64,000 nucleotides of DNA from Camellia lanceoleosa (lineage: Eukaryota; Streptophyta; Magnoliopsida; Ericales; Theaceae). Position 1 is the first letter of the stretch; each line of letters opens with the position of its first letter. A program made the translations under genes and the position numbers. The notes beneath the pieces are model-generated. The model saw only the letters and a list, made by a program, of their open reading frames with translations, was not told the DNA's origin and did no database searches. The stretch lies in NCBI GenBank assembly GCA_025200525.1, contig CM045763.1, positions 88,750,131 through 88,814,130 on the forward strand, given 5' to 3'. Shown here in pieces: positions 12,363-24,287 of the stretch.

Positions 12363-12899
12363 GAGTTGAACTTGAACAGACCCTTAGCTTGATTGAACCG
12401 CCCTGAGTTGCAGCCCTATATTAATCGACAATATATTTTTTTTTTGAACGGCAACGAAAGAGACTATATTGATATAAAAACGAGTACAAGGTACACAAAT
12501 ACACAAAGCAACAAAACAGAAAATGGGAGGGGGGGGCAAAAGCATCACAGCGAGCTATTTCATCCCAACGAGGTTGGCACCAAATAGCCCGCCCTATCAT
12601 TTGCAAGCACCCCCAAGTTGGCGAGGGACCAACGCAAGGGACAGACCAAACACCAAACCTGAATTGCCAACCCCCAAACCAAGTCTGCTGCACACACCAA
12701 TCAGATCAGGGCACCAGCTGAAGCACACCAGAACTGTCTAACACAATCAGCATGTGTACTCAACTGAAGCAACCCAGCAAGTTCAATTCATAACAAATTA
12801 GACCAGATGAACACATCAGACCAAATTATAACAGATCAACACACTGACAGCATGCATAGCACAGATCAGGTAAGACTATATCACACCCAGCAACCAAAA

Positions 12900-13094
12900 C
12901 TGACAGCATGCAGAGGACAATTCAGCATGCCTAGAGACCAACTCAGCAGATTATAACCACAAGTGCACAAAGCTACAGAACAGAGACTATACCACACTGA
13001 CAGCATGCAGAGCACAATTCAGCAGACCTAGTGACCAACTCAGGAGACCAAGACCAAAACCACAAGTGCACATAGCTACAGAACAGAGACTCGG
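12900..13094 (-). repeat. 97-bp tandem duplication in the LINE 3' UTR
   Basis: Units start at 12900 and 12997 with CTGACAGCATGCAGAG and share CACAAGTGCACA and GCTACAGAACAGAGACT. A partial third copy of the start lies at 12843. Confidence 0.8.
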
Positions 13095-13131
13095 CAATAC
13101 CATACACACCTACTGCTGCACACCATGGATG

Positions 13132-16100
13132 TCAATGTACCCTGCCACCTAAACAAGCTCTAATCTGCCTGATGTTATAAATAAAATCAAAAATGGTGAA
13201 CTGACACTCCTTAGCTACTGCTTTCAACCAAATAGCTAATCGAATAATAATTGACTCCTGCAACTCCTGCATATTTGGTCGAGCATTATTGAACAGCAAT
13301 CATTAGATGTTTCCAAATAGACCAGAGAGCAACCAAAGGGATAGCTTTCCAAATCCTCCTTTCAGCTTTCACAAGGCAGTTCCCATCCCACCAGTGCAGT
13401 AAGCATTCAATAGATCTAGGTACCGCCCATAAAATTCCCCACCACTGTAATAATCCAGTCCAGACCTTCCAAACCATAGGGCAAGAAATTAGAACATGTT
13501 CAACATCTTCTGCCTCAGATTTACAAAAAACACACAGGGTGGATGCTCCCTCACCCAAAACTCCCACCCTTTGAAGGAAAACTGAAGTTTTAACTTTATG
13601 CTTCCAAGCTAACCACCCAAAAAATTGAACTTTAGGGGGAATGTATTTAATCCACACCAATCTACTACACCTCTCCAATGCACCAAATCCCAATTCACAG
13701 TGTCTATATAAAGAAGCAACAAATGACTGACCTGGTTGGCATGGGGTCCATCTTGGTTTATCTTTATCACCTGAACAAAGTGCAGGTGCTGATCTCAGCA
13801 GTTCAGAGAGTCTGGATACCTCCTCACCTTCCCACTGGAGCAAAGCCCTTCTTAAACTGAGATCCCACATCTCAGAAGATCCTTTAAGATCAACAAAGAA
13901 CTTAAGGGAACCATCCTTAACAGTGGATAAGGAATACAATCTAGGAAAGCCCTCTTTTAAACAACAATCACCCCACCATTTGTCCTGCCAAAATCTGACT
14001 CTACACCCATTGCCCACTTTAATATGAAGATTATCAAGAAAATATTGAAGGAGGGTGTTTCTTTGCTCTGCCACAGCTAGAACATCACCCCAAATCTTAG
14101 ACCATCTTATACCTACTGATTGATTTGGATGCCAAGCCCCTACTTGAATTCTATATTTGCTGCAAATCACTTTTTTCCATAGTACCTCAACTTCATTGGC
14201 AAATCTCCACCACCACTTCATTAATAGGCAAGCATTAACCTCTCTGATTCTTCTAATTCCCAACCCACCTTGACTAATGCTTTTGGTCACCTCTTTCCAT
14301 TGCACTAGATGAATCTTTCTTTTCAAATCTGTACTCCCCCACAAGAACGCAGCTTGTACTCGATCTATTTCCTTTGCAACACCTTCTGGCATTTTGAAAA
14401 GTGATAGATAATACACAGGCAGACTGGACAGCACTGACTTAATTAATGTCAATCTGCCAGCAAAGGACAAAAGCCTCCGTTTCCACCCAGCAAGTCTACT
14501 TCTAATTTTGTCAATGACAGGTTTCCAAACCTTTTTCCTACTTGGAGAAGCACCCAAAGGCAAGCCAAGAAATTTCAATGGCAAACACTGAGATTTACAA
14601 TTAAGCAAACTAGCAAACTCCTTGAGACAGCTATCAGAAATTCCTACCCCACAAACCACACTCTTGTGGAAGTTAATCTTAAGCCCTGAAACCATTTCAA
14701 AACATCTTAATATTCTTTTCAAATTCCTCACCTCCTGCACATCAGCTTCACAAAATAATAGTGAATCCTCCAAGAAATTGTAGATGTGAAACAACCACCC
14801 CATGAACACCGATATGAATCCCTTTAATCAAGCCCAACTCCCTAGCTCTGAGTAGAAGAATATTAAGACCTTCAGCTGCCAAATTAAACAAAAAAGGCGA
14901 TAATGGATCACCCTGACTGAGACCTTTTTGAGGACTAAACTCTTTGGTTGGTGACCCATTCACAAGAACTGAAATTCTAGCAGTTGAAATACACTCTTTC
15001 ATCCAAGAAATCCATTTAGAACCAAAACCAAAATTAGCTAACATGGAAAATAAATATCCCCAATTGATGGAGTCATAAGCTTTCTCAAAATCAAGCTTAA
15101 TCAACAAACCCTTCTTCTTAGTTTTCTTCCATCCATCCACAATTTCATTCGCAATCAAAACCCCATCCAAGATATTCCTTCCACCCAAAAGGTGATTGAG
15201 TTTCACTAATTACTTACGCAACCTTGGTTTTATTCTACTTGCAAGAACCTTAGACAACAACTTATACATGGACCCAATCAAACTTATTGGCCTATAATCA
15301 TTTAGATTTAGAGCATTCACCTTCTTAGGAATTAAGGTGATGAAAGAGCTATTCATCCCATAAGCCAAACTACCCCCACTGTAAAATTCCTTCATAAAAA
15401 GCATCACCTCTTCTTTAAACACCTTCCAGTTCTTTTGGAAACACATGAAGTTGAAACCATCTGGGCCTGGTGCTTTGTTCCCATTGCATTCTTTTACTGC
15501 TGCCCATATTTCTTCCTCCGAGAATTCTGCTTCCAACTGCTGGAATCCAGCACTACAACTGACACGCTTAAATTCACCAATCAAAACAGGTCTGGTCCTC
15601 CAATCCTCTGAAAAGTGCCTATTAAAGTGAGCCCATACCTCTTGCTTCACTTGAACTGGATCTTCAACCACCCTCTCTTCAACTAAAATAGAACTTAATG
15701 CATTTCTATTTTGTCTACTGCTGGCCATCACATGAAAGAACCTTGTGTTTCTGTCCCCTTTTAAAGTCCACTCCAATCTTGACTTTTGCAGCCATTCCCA
15801 TTCCAACATTCTACTAAGCCTCCACATTTCACTACTTACCTCTCTTTTTAATTTCAGCTCTTCTTCCAACAGAGGTCTATCTTCAGCCAATAGGTCCAGA
15901 AAATGCAGCTGACTCTCAGCTTCTTTAAGTTTTCCTGAGACATTACCAAACACCTCTTTGCTCCAACTCTTTAATGCTAACTTCAAAGCATGTAATTTCC
16001 TATGTAATATGAAACTTGCTCTGCCATTTATTTGTGTCTCTTGCCAAACTTTCTCCAAGAAGGGTGCAAAATTGGGATGCAACAGCCAAGCATTAGTGAA

Positions 16101-16466
16101 CTTAAAGGGTTTGGGACCCCAGTCCCTATCATCCTCCGACAATACTAAAGGGCAATGATCAGAAATGACTCTAGGTAGTCCCCACAGTTTAAGTTTGAAT
16201 CTTTCTAACCACTCAGGACTAAGCAGAAACCTATCAATTTTGCTCCATTTGTTGCCATCCGTTGCATTGCACCAAGTGAATTTTCTACCCATCATTTGTA
16301 TCTCAGTCAACTCACACCTGTCTATAAAGTCATTAAAGTCTTTCATACCTCTATCCCTTCTTGAACAGCCCACTCTATCTTCCAAATTTCTAATTTCATT
16401 AAAATCACCACCTATACACCAAGGTGTAGGGAAAGAAGCTTTCAGATTTACTAGACTCTCCCATAA
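13132..16466 (-). pseudogene. LINE ORF2: endonuclease, reverse transcriptase, zf-RVT (dead)
   Basis: Order on the minus strand: the C-terminal part of the endonuclease/exonuclease/phosphatase domain (IGGDFNEI at about 16410, FTWCN, LPRVISDHCPLVL near 16140); the RT domain (NKAPGPDGFNFMCF, LIPKK, NDYRPISLIGSMYKLLSKVL at about 15250-15490; KLDFEKAYDSINW and SQGDPLSPFLFNL at about 14870-15100); then SGLKINFHKS, PLKFLGLPLG and LAGWKRRLLSFAGRLTLIKSV; finally a zf-RVT zinc-binding region with W-K-I/H-C-x2-C-type residues near 13530-13700. Breaks: an in-frame stop at 15210-15212; a frameshift inside the RT catalytic box at 14761-14780; another near 13286, after which the frame continues to a stop at 13132. 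There is no RNase H domain. Confidence 0.9.
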
Positions 16467-17578
16467 TTAGTTGAGGATAAGGCAAATGTTAGGGCCAACA
16501 GCTTAAGATTGAAAAAATAGCATGATATGGAGGATTAAATAAGAGCATCATGTATGAAAATTTAATTTTACCAAATAATTTGTTAGCGAGAGAGAGAGAG
16601 AATGGTATGCTCATATGGGTCTGTGTTCAAGTCCTGAATCAGCAATCAAAATCAAAGAAAATGAAATATGTTAAAAATTAATTGGTTGAATCATTTCCTC
16701 ACCAAACTAGAAAAGAGTTGCAACATATTCAAAATGTTTATTCTTCTGCTATATATGGTGCAATAAATATAAACTATTTTGAAGAAAATTAGTAAGTGGC
16801 TTTAGCCATAGTGTTTCCCAACAAATTGTGAGTTGTGATTGAGACATATATACCTTCCACATGAATGATTATTCTCAGCACTGACAAGCTCCACCAAAAA
16901 CATTTGGAAAAGATTACCGAAAATCAAGATTTTAATGCATGTGTAACAACAAATGGTCCTCCAACTTACCCCTTATCCTCGTTGTAAACGGCAATGGAGA
17001 TTTTTTCAGCCGGCCACAACTCAGCTCAGAAAATCACGTTATAGAGTGGACCACTTTTGTAAAGTGGCCAGATCGAGTTGAGCTTGAACTAATCGTCAGT
17101 TACTAAATCGACATACTATTCTCCTAATTTTATCTTTTTTAATTATATGACAGTCTTAGACAATACAATACATGCATAATGTTGCAGGATGTTAATATTT
17201 TTCAACAAAAAGATAGTCGATAATGACAAGATTGAAAATACTTGAAGTTTTTGAATACGGTTTAAAATAACAATATCGATCAATATAAAAAAAATATCAA
17301 TTGATATATTAGTGAATGTTGATAACAAAAATCTAAAATCCCAAAACATTTTGACCGATATTTTAAATCTGCTTGGGGTACAAATTTTGCATAATAGTTG
17401 CCGTGGGAGCTCAAAAGAACCACACAATAAACACAAGCACATAGACAATGTGCAGTAATGTTGAAACTTTTGTTTGGAAGGAAGCCCTCATGGATTAAAT
17501 AAATTTAACAAGTGATGATAGTACCCCTACAAAAATGAGGCCTGCCTTGAACATGCTTCCTAGAAATGACCATTAAAT

Positions 17579-17621
<43 letters not shown>

Positions 17622-19900
17622 TATTCTAAAATCTTTAGTCTAAGTTGTACTCTCATCAATCATAAATGAAAAAGTTGTGGCCATGATGCTTTTATAGGAA
17701 TCATCTCTCTGTTAGAGTGGTTAGAGTGGCTGTGTGTGTGAAATTTTTTGGGTAAAGTAGAACAAAGGTTATACTTTTGATCGTTGCAAAGTCAAAAAGA
17801 TTCAAATTCCCAAAAAACAGTTCCCTACGAGACAGCACCTATAATTTCATTTTCACATAGTCTCATGTTGACAACATTGAACCACGTAAAAATTAAATTA
17901 TGTAGTTTCATTGCTCTTATTAAACTCATATAAATAAATGAGAGGTTTTGTTAACACGTGTTTTATGGAAACATATTAGAAAAGTAATAATTAATTTTAT
18001 AATAATGTCAGATTTTATAAAAAAAAAAAATATCATTAAAAATTTCATAAAAATTCTCTACTATTACATTAGTTTATATTATTTTATTATATATTATGCA
18101 ATCACCATTGAATTAGTTTCAAGAAATTTATTTCATGTAACATAACGTAAATAAATTTAATGTTTTTCAAAAAGTAAATAAATTTGATATTTTCTTTTAT
18201 GTGAACAAAATACCCCATTCGTGGTGTATGAAATTAATGATAAGCTTTTTAACTATTACAATGTAATGTTAGAAAAAATAATTAATCAAAATTAAATAAA
18301 ACTACAATCGTCATGTGAGGAGATTCTTGATCATTTATTTGATAAAAAATTTGATATTCCTAACATTATCTTTATACTAATTTAATGATTTCTTAACATG
18401 TGTCCTTAGAATATGTATTAACAAAAGTCGTAAATGAGTAGTAATCCCGTCGTGAGAAAATTCAAACCCTTTATTAAACTCATAAATAAATTACTCAAAT
18501 TTGTTTATAACATTATGCCAAGTGGCATGGACCACACTTCTTCAATTCCTAAGTACATTTAAAAAAAATGACAAGAAAAACAAGTACAATCAAAGAAAAA
18601 TTAGCAATCCCATAATTCAAAACGGTTTTGTTTTACAAGGCCTTGAACTTTCTTAAGGCCTAAATAAGGAATAGTCATCACACGTAGTGTTGAGGACTAA
18701 AACGGCCTAGATAACTTTTCTTTTAACCTATCAAAGTCTACGTACACAGAAATCGTACACATAGTTCACATGGACATACATGATTTTATCGAAATGGGTC
18801 CCAATAATAAATTCTGTAAAATTCTGTCCACTTAAATAAATTTTATGTCGATTTCTGCATTCTTATAATTTTTCTTATTTTCTTTGCAATTTACAATTTC
18901 CACTTTCCATAAAGGCTGTGTTTGGAGCTAATCTTCCTACATTCTAATTCAGAAGTAAAATAAAGTACAAGAACAATGGGAGGGAAGACAGAGATAAGAG
19001 AGTGAGATTTACCAATAAAATTCACCTTAAAAACGAACAAGTTACATTGCAAAGGTGAGTCATAATCCATTGAAAAATCATAAAAAATACTTGAATCAAC
19101 ATGCAATATAACAAGCTAATATTGGGCAGAAAATTCAGCCAAAACAACACTAACTCATGAATGATAAACTTAGGGTTTCAGATGCATCGAAAAATCATAT
19201 ATCAGTCTATATATCGGTGAATATCCATGTTGAAATCCAAATTCTTGAAATACATCGACGAATATTTGTGATCCTTCAAGCTAGACCAAGTGGGTTAGCT
19301 ATTAGGCACACACACAAAGCTAATTCGTCGTGTAATCAAAAATATATTAACATCCACAATAAAAAAAAAAAGGAAAAAAGATGAACACACATCAAACAAG
19401 TGAAATCTAGAAGGAAAGCAGAGTCATAAAATTAAAGAAAATATAAATGTAATAAATTTTGGTTGAACAGAGCGGAAGATAGACATGTAAGAAGCAAAGA
19501 TAATAATGGAATGGATCGAATGGGTAAATTCTGTAATTTATCTAATAAACTCAAAGCCGTGATGCATCTGATCCATCTCTTCAGCCACTGCAAACATACA
19601 AATAGAGAACAATCTTTCTTTTTTTTCTTTTTAAAAGTGTCCAAACTCCTAGATAAAAAGAACTACTTTATAGGTTGGGGCAAGACCCAAAAAAATGGAT
19701 ATAGAGATGACTAAAATGTCATCCAAAGAGTCAAGATAATAATTAAAAGAAAACAAGATCTGAATAATATAAACCAGTAATATTATTGAATTGTTTGGTT
19801 AGAGAGAAACGAATGTATTTGGTAGGAAATGCACAATTTAAACAAATTAACAAAAAGGGTAGTTAGTTCTTCTCTGGTTGTTGGTAAAAGTCCAAATCTA
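16467..19900. other. AT-rich non-coding stretch
   Basis: No gene recognised. It contains a 41-base T run (17580-17620), which may be the tail of a minus-strand retroposon or a slipped homopolymer, and low-complexity AT sequence. ORFs here are short and unlike known proteins. 19430-19900 may hold the 3' part of the pri-miR166 transcript, which cannot be bounded from sequence. Confidence 0.5.
17580..17620. repeat. T41 homopolymer
   Basis: An unbroken run of T. I found no SINE or LINE body beside it that I could defend. Confidence 0.9.
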
Positions 19901-20381
19901 CCCACAAGAAACCCTAGGAGAGAGAGGAGAGAAAAGTGAAAAAGAGAAGAGAAAGCCAGATCTGATAACAGGCATAAGCAGACAGATCAGATTCTGGAAG
20001 ACATGATGAGTAAGATCTGGCTAATGATGAACCAGACAAGTGCCTCACTGACACACAAAAAACACCATCATAACATGGTGAGAAGAGAATCATCAGAAAC
20101 AGAAACACATAAAGAGTGTAATGATGAACAACTTTCCCGGGAAAAAGATACAATATACAGTCAAGATACTTCATCATTACACCAATCTGCATATAACTAA
20201 CTACCTTAATGCATCTAAAAACAAAAACCCATCTTCTAAAACTTTCAATTATTTCCAAAACTGACTATAAAAAAAATTAAAAATTAAAAAAGATAGAATA
20301 AAAACAAACAAAACCCACCTTCAGATCAAGCCGATGATCTTCATCGGAAGTCTAGAAATCCAAGATGGAAGCAGTAATTGG

Positions 20382-20402
20382 GGGGAATGAAGCCTGGTCC
20401 GA
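20382..20402 (-). ncRNA. miR166: Mature miR166 (3' arm)
   Basis: Minus strand begins TCGGACCAGG and ends CTTCATTCCCC, 21 bases, identical to canonical miR166a-3p from memory. A 5' U and the 21-nt length fit AGO loading. Confidence 0.96.
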
Positions 20403-20500
20403 CAACGCTAACACATGATCAAACAATCTTTCATATATGTATAAATACATACAGATCTATAGATATACAGATCTGTGATAGAAATTGATCAAGAAAGGGT

Positions 20501-20521
20501 CCTCGAGCCAGACAACATTCC
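20501..20521 (-). ncRNA. miR166*: miR166 star (5' arm)
   Basis: Minus strand begins GGAATGTTGTCTGG and ends CTCGAGG, 21 bases. The fourth base is A, a known variant type among plant miR166-5p sequences. The position gives the expected two-base 3' overhang geometry with the mature strand, allowing for bulges. Confidence 0.9.
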
Positions 20522-20706
20522 CCTCAAAAGACAAGCTTCCTTTGGCTGATCATCTCCACTCCTCTTGTGATTTAGTCTCTCTCTCTCTCTTCTTCCTTCC
20601 CTACCCCTTATCTCTATATCCCCCAAGAGACTCGCCTTTCTTCAAGGGGTAGAAAGAGAGAGAAAGATGGAGAAAGTGATGATGAATGGAATGATTTGTA
20701 TTTGGG

Positions 20707-20720
20707 GTTATAAAAAGGGT
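20707..20720 (-). promoter_or_regulatory. Candidate TATA region of MIR166
   Basis: Minus strand CCTTTTTATAACCCC, about 190 bases upstream of the star strand, is the nearest TATA-like string before the GA/CT-rich leader. The match to TATAAA is imperfect. Confidence 0.3.
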
Positions 20721-21690
20721 AAAAATGACAGAAAATAATTGAGTCATGATCCTCTGCTGTATTTTTTTGTACTGTGATTTTATTGTGGTGATTCAACCGT
20801 CCATGTTTAAAATTTAAACTAAGTTATATTATTTTGATGTGCAGTTTCAAAGTTATTTTGCTTCAGTTTTAAATTTTGACAGTGGGATTATATTTTTAGC
20901 TAAGGAGAGTCGTCTTTAAAATTATTTGGTAATTCTCGAATATAATATTGTGCTATTTATATGATATTCTTATCAAATTAAATATTACAAAACACATTTA
21001 GTGAACATCTTTTGTCAGTCAACTACTTAATAAATATGAATCAATTTTGACTTATACGTAATTTTTTTTTATATATCATTTAATTTAACACGCCAAGTGA
21101 ATAATACCATGGAGTAATGTTATGGATATCAAAATTTTTATCAAATATTTTTCTTAAATGTACCGGAGGTGGGTTAGCACATAAGTGTGAGATCCACATC
21201 CATGAACATTTAGTAAAAATATTAGGAACTTTTAACATTTTTCTAATACCATGACACTTCAAAACTTTTAAATAATTATTAGAAAATATAAAGCCTATGC
21301 ATCCAAAATAATTATGAGAAAATTACTTCAAATTTTAAAGTTAATGCAAATATTTAAATTTCTTATTGTACGGTAACATCTTAAATGAATTTTGTTTGCA
21401 AATTTTGAACTATGCATGTTTTTCTGCATATTTATTTTTTGGTCCTACTAATGACAATCCTATATTTTAAACTGCAATACGCTTTTGTATATATTTCAAA
21501 ACTATCTACTTATATTACATTTTTTTTACATATTTTTAATACTAATAATAATTTTATTTTTATTTTTATTTTTTAAAGAATATGCAGCTGAACAAAAAAA
21601 TGAGTGAAAAAGCCACACGTAAAAGGACAAAAGCTAGAGGCAGACACCTGACCCCACCAGCTGGGTTCAAGAAATGACCACGAACCCATG

Positions 21691-21693
<3 letters not shown>

Positions 21694-21729
<36 letters not shown>

Positions 21730-21734
21730 TCTCT
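21694..21734. repeat. (CT)n microsatellite
   Basis: About twenty CT units, one interrupted by CCC. GA/CT tracts of this type are BPC (GAGA-binding) targets in plants. Confidence 0.85.
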
Positions 21735-21977
21735 CAGCTTCTCAACTCAGAGAAGTTATTGGTTCCGGGCACCGCCACCTAGTGTCCCAAAAGTGCTGTG
21801 ATGGGTGAAAACGGTATGATTCACGCGTTTATATTAGGTGATTGAAAAAAATAAAAAGGTATAATTAAACTTATAAATATAAAGAGACATGATTGAAAAA
21901 TATAAGATGCATAATTGAATAATTATAAAACATGATTAGGCTCACAAATTTATGTCAGGTAAATTATAATTAGTGAA

Positions 21978-21993
21978 TCACGTGATCACGTGA
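21978..21993. promoter_or_regulatory. Palindromic double G-box with adjoining TGACG
   Basis: TCACGTGATCACGTGA is a perfect 16-base palindrome containing two CACGTG cores. TGACGT overlaps its right edge. CACGTG binds plant bZIP and bHLH factors, and TGACG binds TGA-type bZIPs. It sits about 1.3 kb upstream of the presumed MIR166 start. Confidence 0.6.
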
Positions 21994-22948
21994 CGTTCCT
22001 AAATTAACTAATAATTTTTTCTCAACTCAATCAAATTCACTGTATTGAAATGTTATTGACCTCATCATATAAGTATTGACTGTTAACAATTGCTACTATG
22101 GCTTATTTTAAAAAGTGGATTAAAAATTATTTTTTAATTTTTAACTTATTTTTTTTTTTACAAAAACAAGTTAAAAAGTCAAAAAAAATTAAAAAAATAA
22201 TTTTTAATTATTTTTTCAAAATACTCCTAATTATTATTTATTAATTTATTTAAGTTGTATTATTATTATTAACTGTATTTCTTAACTTTTCAAAAAACGC
22301 TAAAGTAAAACCGACGATTAGATTTTTGGGTAATGATAGATAAATGATGATATGGTTATCATCACCCTATAAAAGCCTACAAATATCAAAAAAGACCCAT
22401 CGTGGACCGTAGGATGATGAGACTGTACGTACGATGATACACAAATCCATTTTATTCAAACACAAATCATCATCATCATTGTGTGTGTGATTGGATTAAA
22501 TAAATAAATAAAGGAATCAAAAGAATAAATATAAGTAGGGCCCATGCACAAGTGAAGTGAGTCAGAGAGAGGCTCAGAGGAGTGGTTGAGTTATTGAGCT
22601 CTGCCCGATAATACAAAAACAAACTCCCCCATTTAATACGATACAACCAATTTTAATTTATTAATTTATTTTATTTTAATTTTTCATGGAAAAAATAATT
22701 TAAATTTGAATAATTCTCAGCTTTTATGTTTTCATTTTTCATTGACAGAGGGGTCCCTCGTTTGCCGCAACCCTTTTACAATGGCGAAGAATTCGAGAAG
22801 ACGACCGACAGATAGATAGGGTTAGGGGTCTGTCTACATCTTCTCTATCATATCTATATCAATGTATTCATGCATTAATTGATGATAATTAATGGTGGAA
22901 AATGAAATATGATTTGTACATGGGAAATATATATATATATATATTATA

Positions 22949-23570
22949 AGGCAAATTATATAAATAGTCCATGTAGTTTGAGACTTGTGTCACTTTGGTT
23001 CTGATTTTTTAATTGTGACAATTTGATCCTAAATTTTAAATTTTGTTTTAAATAAGACAATTGTATATATAATTTGATTTTTCAAGAGTAAAATTGTCAA
23101 TTTGATAAAATATAAACAAATTTGACAACAATAAATGTCAAACAAATATTTTTGAATTTGAAAAAATTATTTCTACCTACTAAAAATAAAATTATGTAAA
23201 ATTGATAAATCTTTTAGACATTTATTTATTTTTTACCAGATTAATTTTTATTATGTATTTGGATAATGATCATGTAAAATTAATTTTAAAAAATTAATCA
23301 TATAATTTTTATTAATTTTACATAATTTTATCATTGGTGGATAAAAATAATTTTAAAAAAATTAAAAATATTTTTTGACATTTATTTTTATCAAATTAGT
23401 TTATATTTGATCAAATTGACGATTTTATCCTTGAAAAATCTAATGATATTTTTAATTGTCCTTATTTGAAACAAAATTCAAAATTCAGGATCAAATGTGT
23501 CACAATTGAAAAGTCAGGGACCAAAGTGACACAAGTCTAAAACTATAGGGACTATTAGTGTAATTAACCC
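22949..23570. mobile_element. 622-bp foldback MITE (Mutator-like, 9-bp duplication)
   Basis: The two halves are inverted copies for almost the whole length. The ends AGGCAAATTATATAAATAGT and (inverted) GGGTTAATTACACTAATAGT align without gaps. The flanks TATATTATA (22940-22948) and TATATTAAA (23571-23579) agree at 8 of 9 positions, as for MULE-type insertion. The phrase GACTTGTGTCACTTTGG occurs in both arms. No coding capacity. Confidence 0.8.
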
Positions 23571-23855
23571 TATATTAAATTTAAAAGAATAATATTAGAG
23601 ATCATGAAAAATATATCATAAAATATATCATGAAAATTTTTCATCCATTAATTAATGTGTGGTATTTTATTATATGTGCAATTTAAAAGTGAAAAATCTT
23701 TCATGATCATGTTCATAATATTTTTTTTATGATTCTTAATATTAAAATGATATGCCTATTTTATTTTATTTTTTTAAAAAAGAAAAAGTTCAAAACAGTC
23801 TTGTGGCAAATTTGTTAATTCATAGCCAACGTTAGTACATTTTATAGTATTTTAA

Positions 23856-24130
23856 GGCCATGTTTGATTCACAAAATTAATAGTGATGTATTAATAATCC
23901 TATCAAAATTAGTGTGGTATTTACTATTCAATTGGATTAATAGGATAAATTATCCATTGGATTAATAATCCCACCCCTACTTTATTACTAATAATCCTAC
24001 AAATTTGTTGGATTAATTATCCATTAGATTAATAATTCTAAACCAAAATGTTAAAACAAACATAGGATAATTGGACTCACGGATTAATAATTCTAATCTC
24101 ATATTCTAATCCATCCAATCAAACATGCTC
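23856..24130. mobile_element. Tourist-like MITE
   Basis: Ends GGCCATGTTTGATT and (inverted) GAGCATGTTTGATT. The flanks are TAA (23853-23855) and TAG (24131-24133), so the duplication is imperfect. The interior repeats the phrase GGATTAATAAT in both orientations. Confidence 0.6.
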
Positions 24131-24287
24131 TAGATGACAACGTATTACATAGAAAATAAATTAAGAGTTAAAAATTAAAATTGAAAACAATGACGTTTAT
24201 TTTAAAGTTGAAGGCGCTCAACCGAACAAAAGCAATTTTATTTTAATTTTATTCTTTTATTTTAAGGGGTTGTTTGGGGTGTTCTAA

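Larger units (their letters stand above)
10736..12435. other. AT-rich non-coding stretch between two LINEs
   Basis: No gene is visible. It holds one Tourist-like MITE (10912-11157), a possible MITE (about 12215-12360) and an AT microsatellite near 12025-12040. The rest is unique-looking AT-rich DNA. Confidence 0.6.
12436..16466 (-). mobile_element. 5'-truncated LINE (L1-type, plant), minus strand
   Basis: The minus-strand 3' end is a T10 run on plus (12436-12445). ORF2 remnants run leftwards from 16466 to a stop at 13132, followed by a 0.7-kb 3' UTR. Similarity starts inside the endonuclease domain, directly after an in-frame stop (16467-16469), so the copy is 5'-truncated as is usual for LINEs. 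I could not find a convincing target duplication. Confidence 0.9.
20374..20531 (-). ncRNA. MIR166: MIR166 microRNA precursor hairpin
   Basis: On the minus strand a 5' arm (star, 20501-20521) pairs with a 3' arm (mature, 20382-20402) across a 98-base loop region. All 21 bases of the 3' arm equal the conserved plant miR166 as I know it. The duplex has four G-C pairs at its base, a TT/TT internal mismatch and a C/A mismatch near the other end, which is the usual miR166/miR166* shape. The stem continues inward through TTGATCA / TGATCAT. miR166 loads mainly into AGO10/AGO1 and directs cleavage of HD-ZIP III mRNAs (PHB, PHV, REV, ATHB8/15 in Arabidopsis), which sets leaf polarity, meristem and vascular patterning. 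It is the only host gene I can support here. miR165 differs by one base and is excluded by the T at its ninth-from-last region reading CTTCATTCCCC. Confidence 0.96.
19900..20690 (-). ncRNA. MIR166: Approximate pri-miR166 transcript
   Basis: Inferred transcript, boundaries approximate. Minus-strand upstream sequence (20560-20690) is a pyrimidine/GA-rich leader like those of plant pri-miRNAs, with a (GA)n tract near 20577-20592. Downstream of the hairpin, AAG|GTGGGT at 20321-20313 is a good 5' splice-site match, and a T-rich tract ending TGTGTGTCAG near 20060 could be its acceptor, so the pri-miRNA may be spliced 3' of the hairpin. The 114-codon ORF on this strand (19914-20258) is not supported as protein. 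Confidence 0.45.
20780..22939. other. Upstream flank of MIR166
   Basis: No coding sequence recognised. It contains a palindromic double G-box (21978-21993), a (CT)n tract of about 40 bases (21694-21734) and AT-rich DNA. As the sequence just upstream of a minus-strand microRNA gene it is the likely promoter and enhancer space, but this is inference from position. Confidence 0.5.

Noticed and set aside
12420..16490. Target duplication for the minus-strand LINE (ATTAATCGACAATA against ATTAGTTGAGGATA)
   Set aside because: Only partial similarity with gaps; not better than chance in AT-rich flanks.
17690..17870. SINE-like stretch with GGTTAGAGTGGC and a degenerate B-box
   Set aside because: No A tail or flanking duplication, and the Pol III box match is too weak.
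19914..20258. 114-codon minus-strand ORF downstream of MIR166
   Set aside because: No known domain. It lies in the pri-miRNA transcript, crosses the predicted splice acceptor and has no good start context.
22782..22820. Small ORF starting ATGGCGAAGAATTCG
   Set aside because: Twelve codons, no conservation that I can judge, and no gene context.
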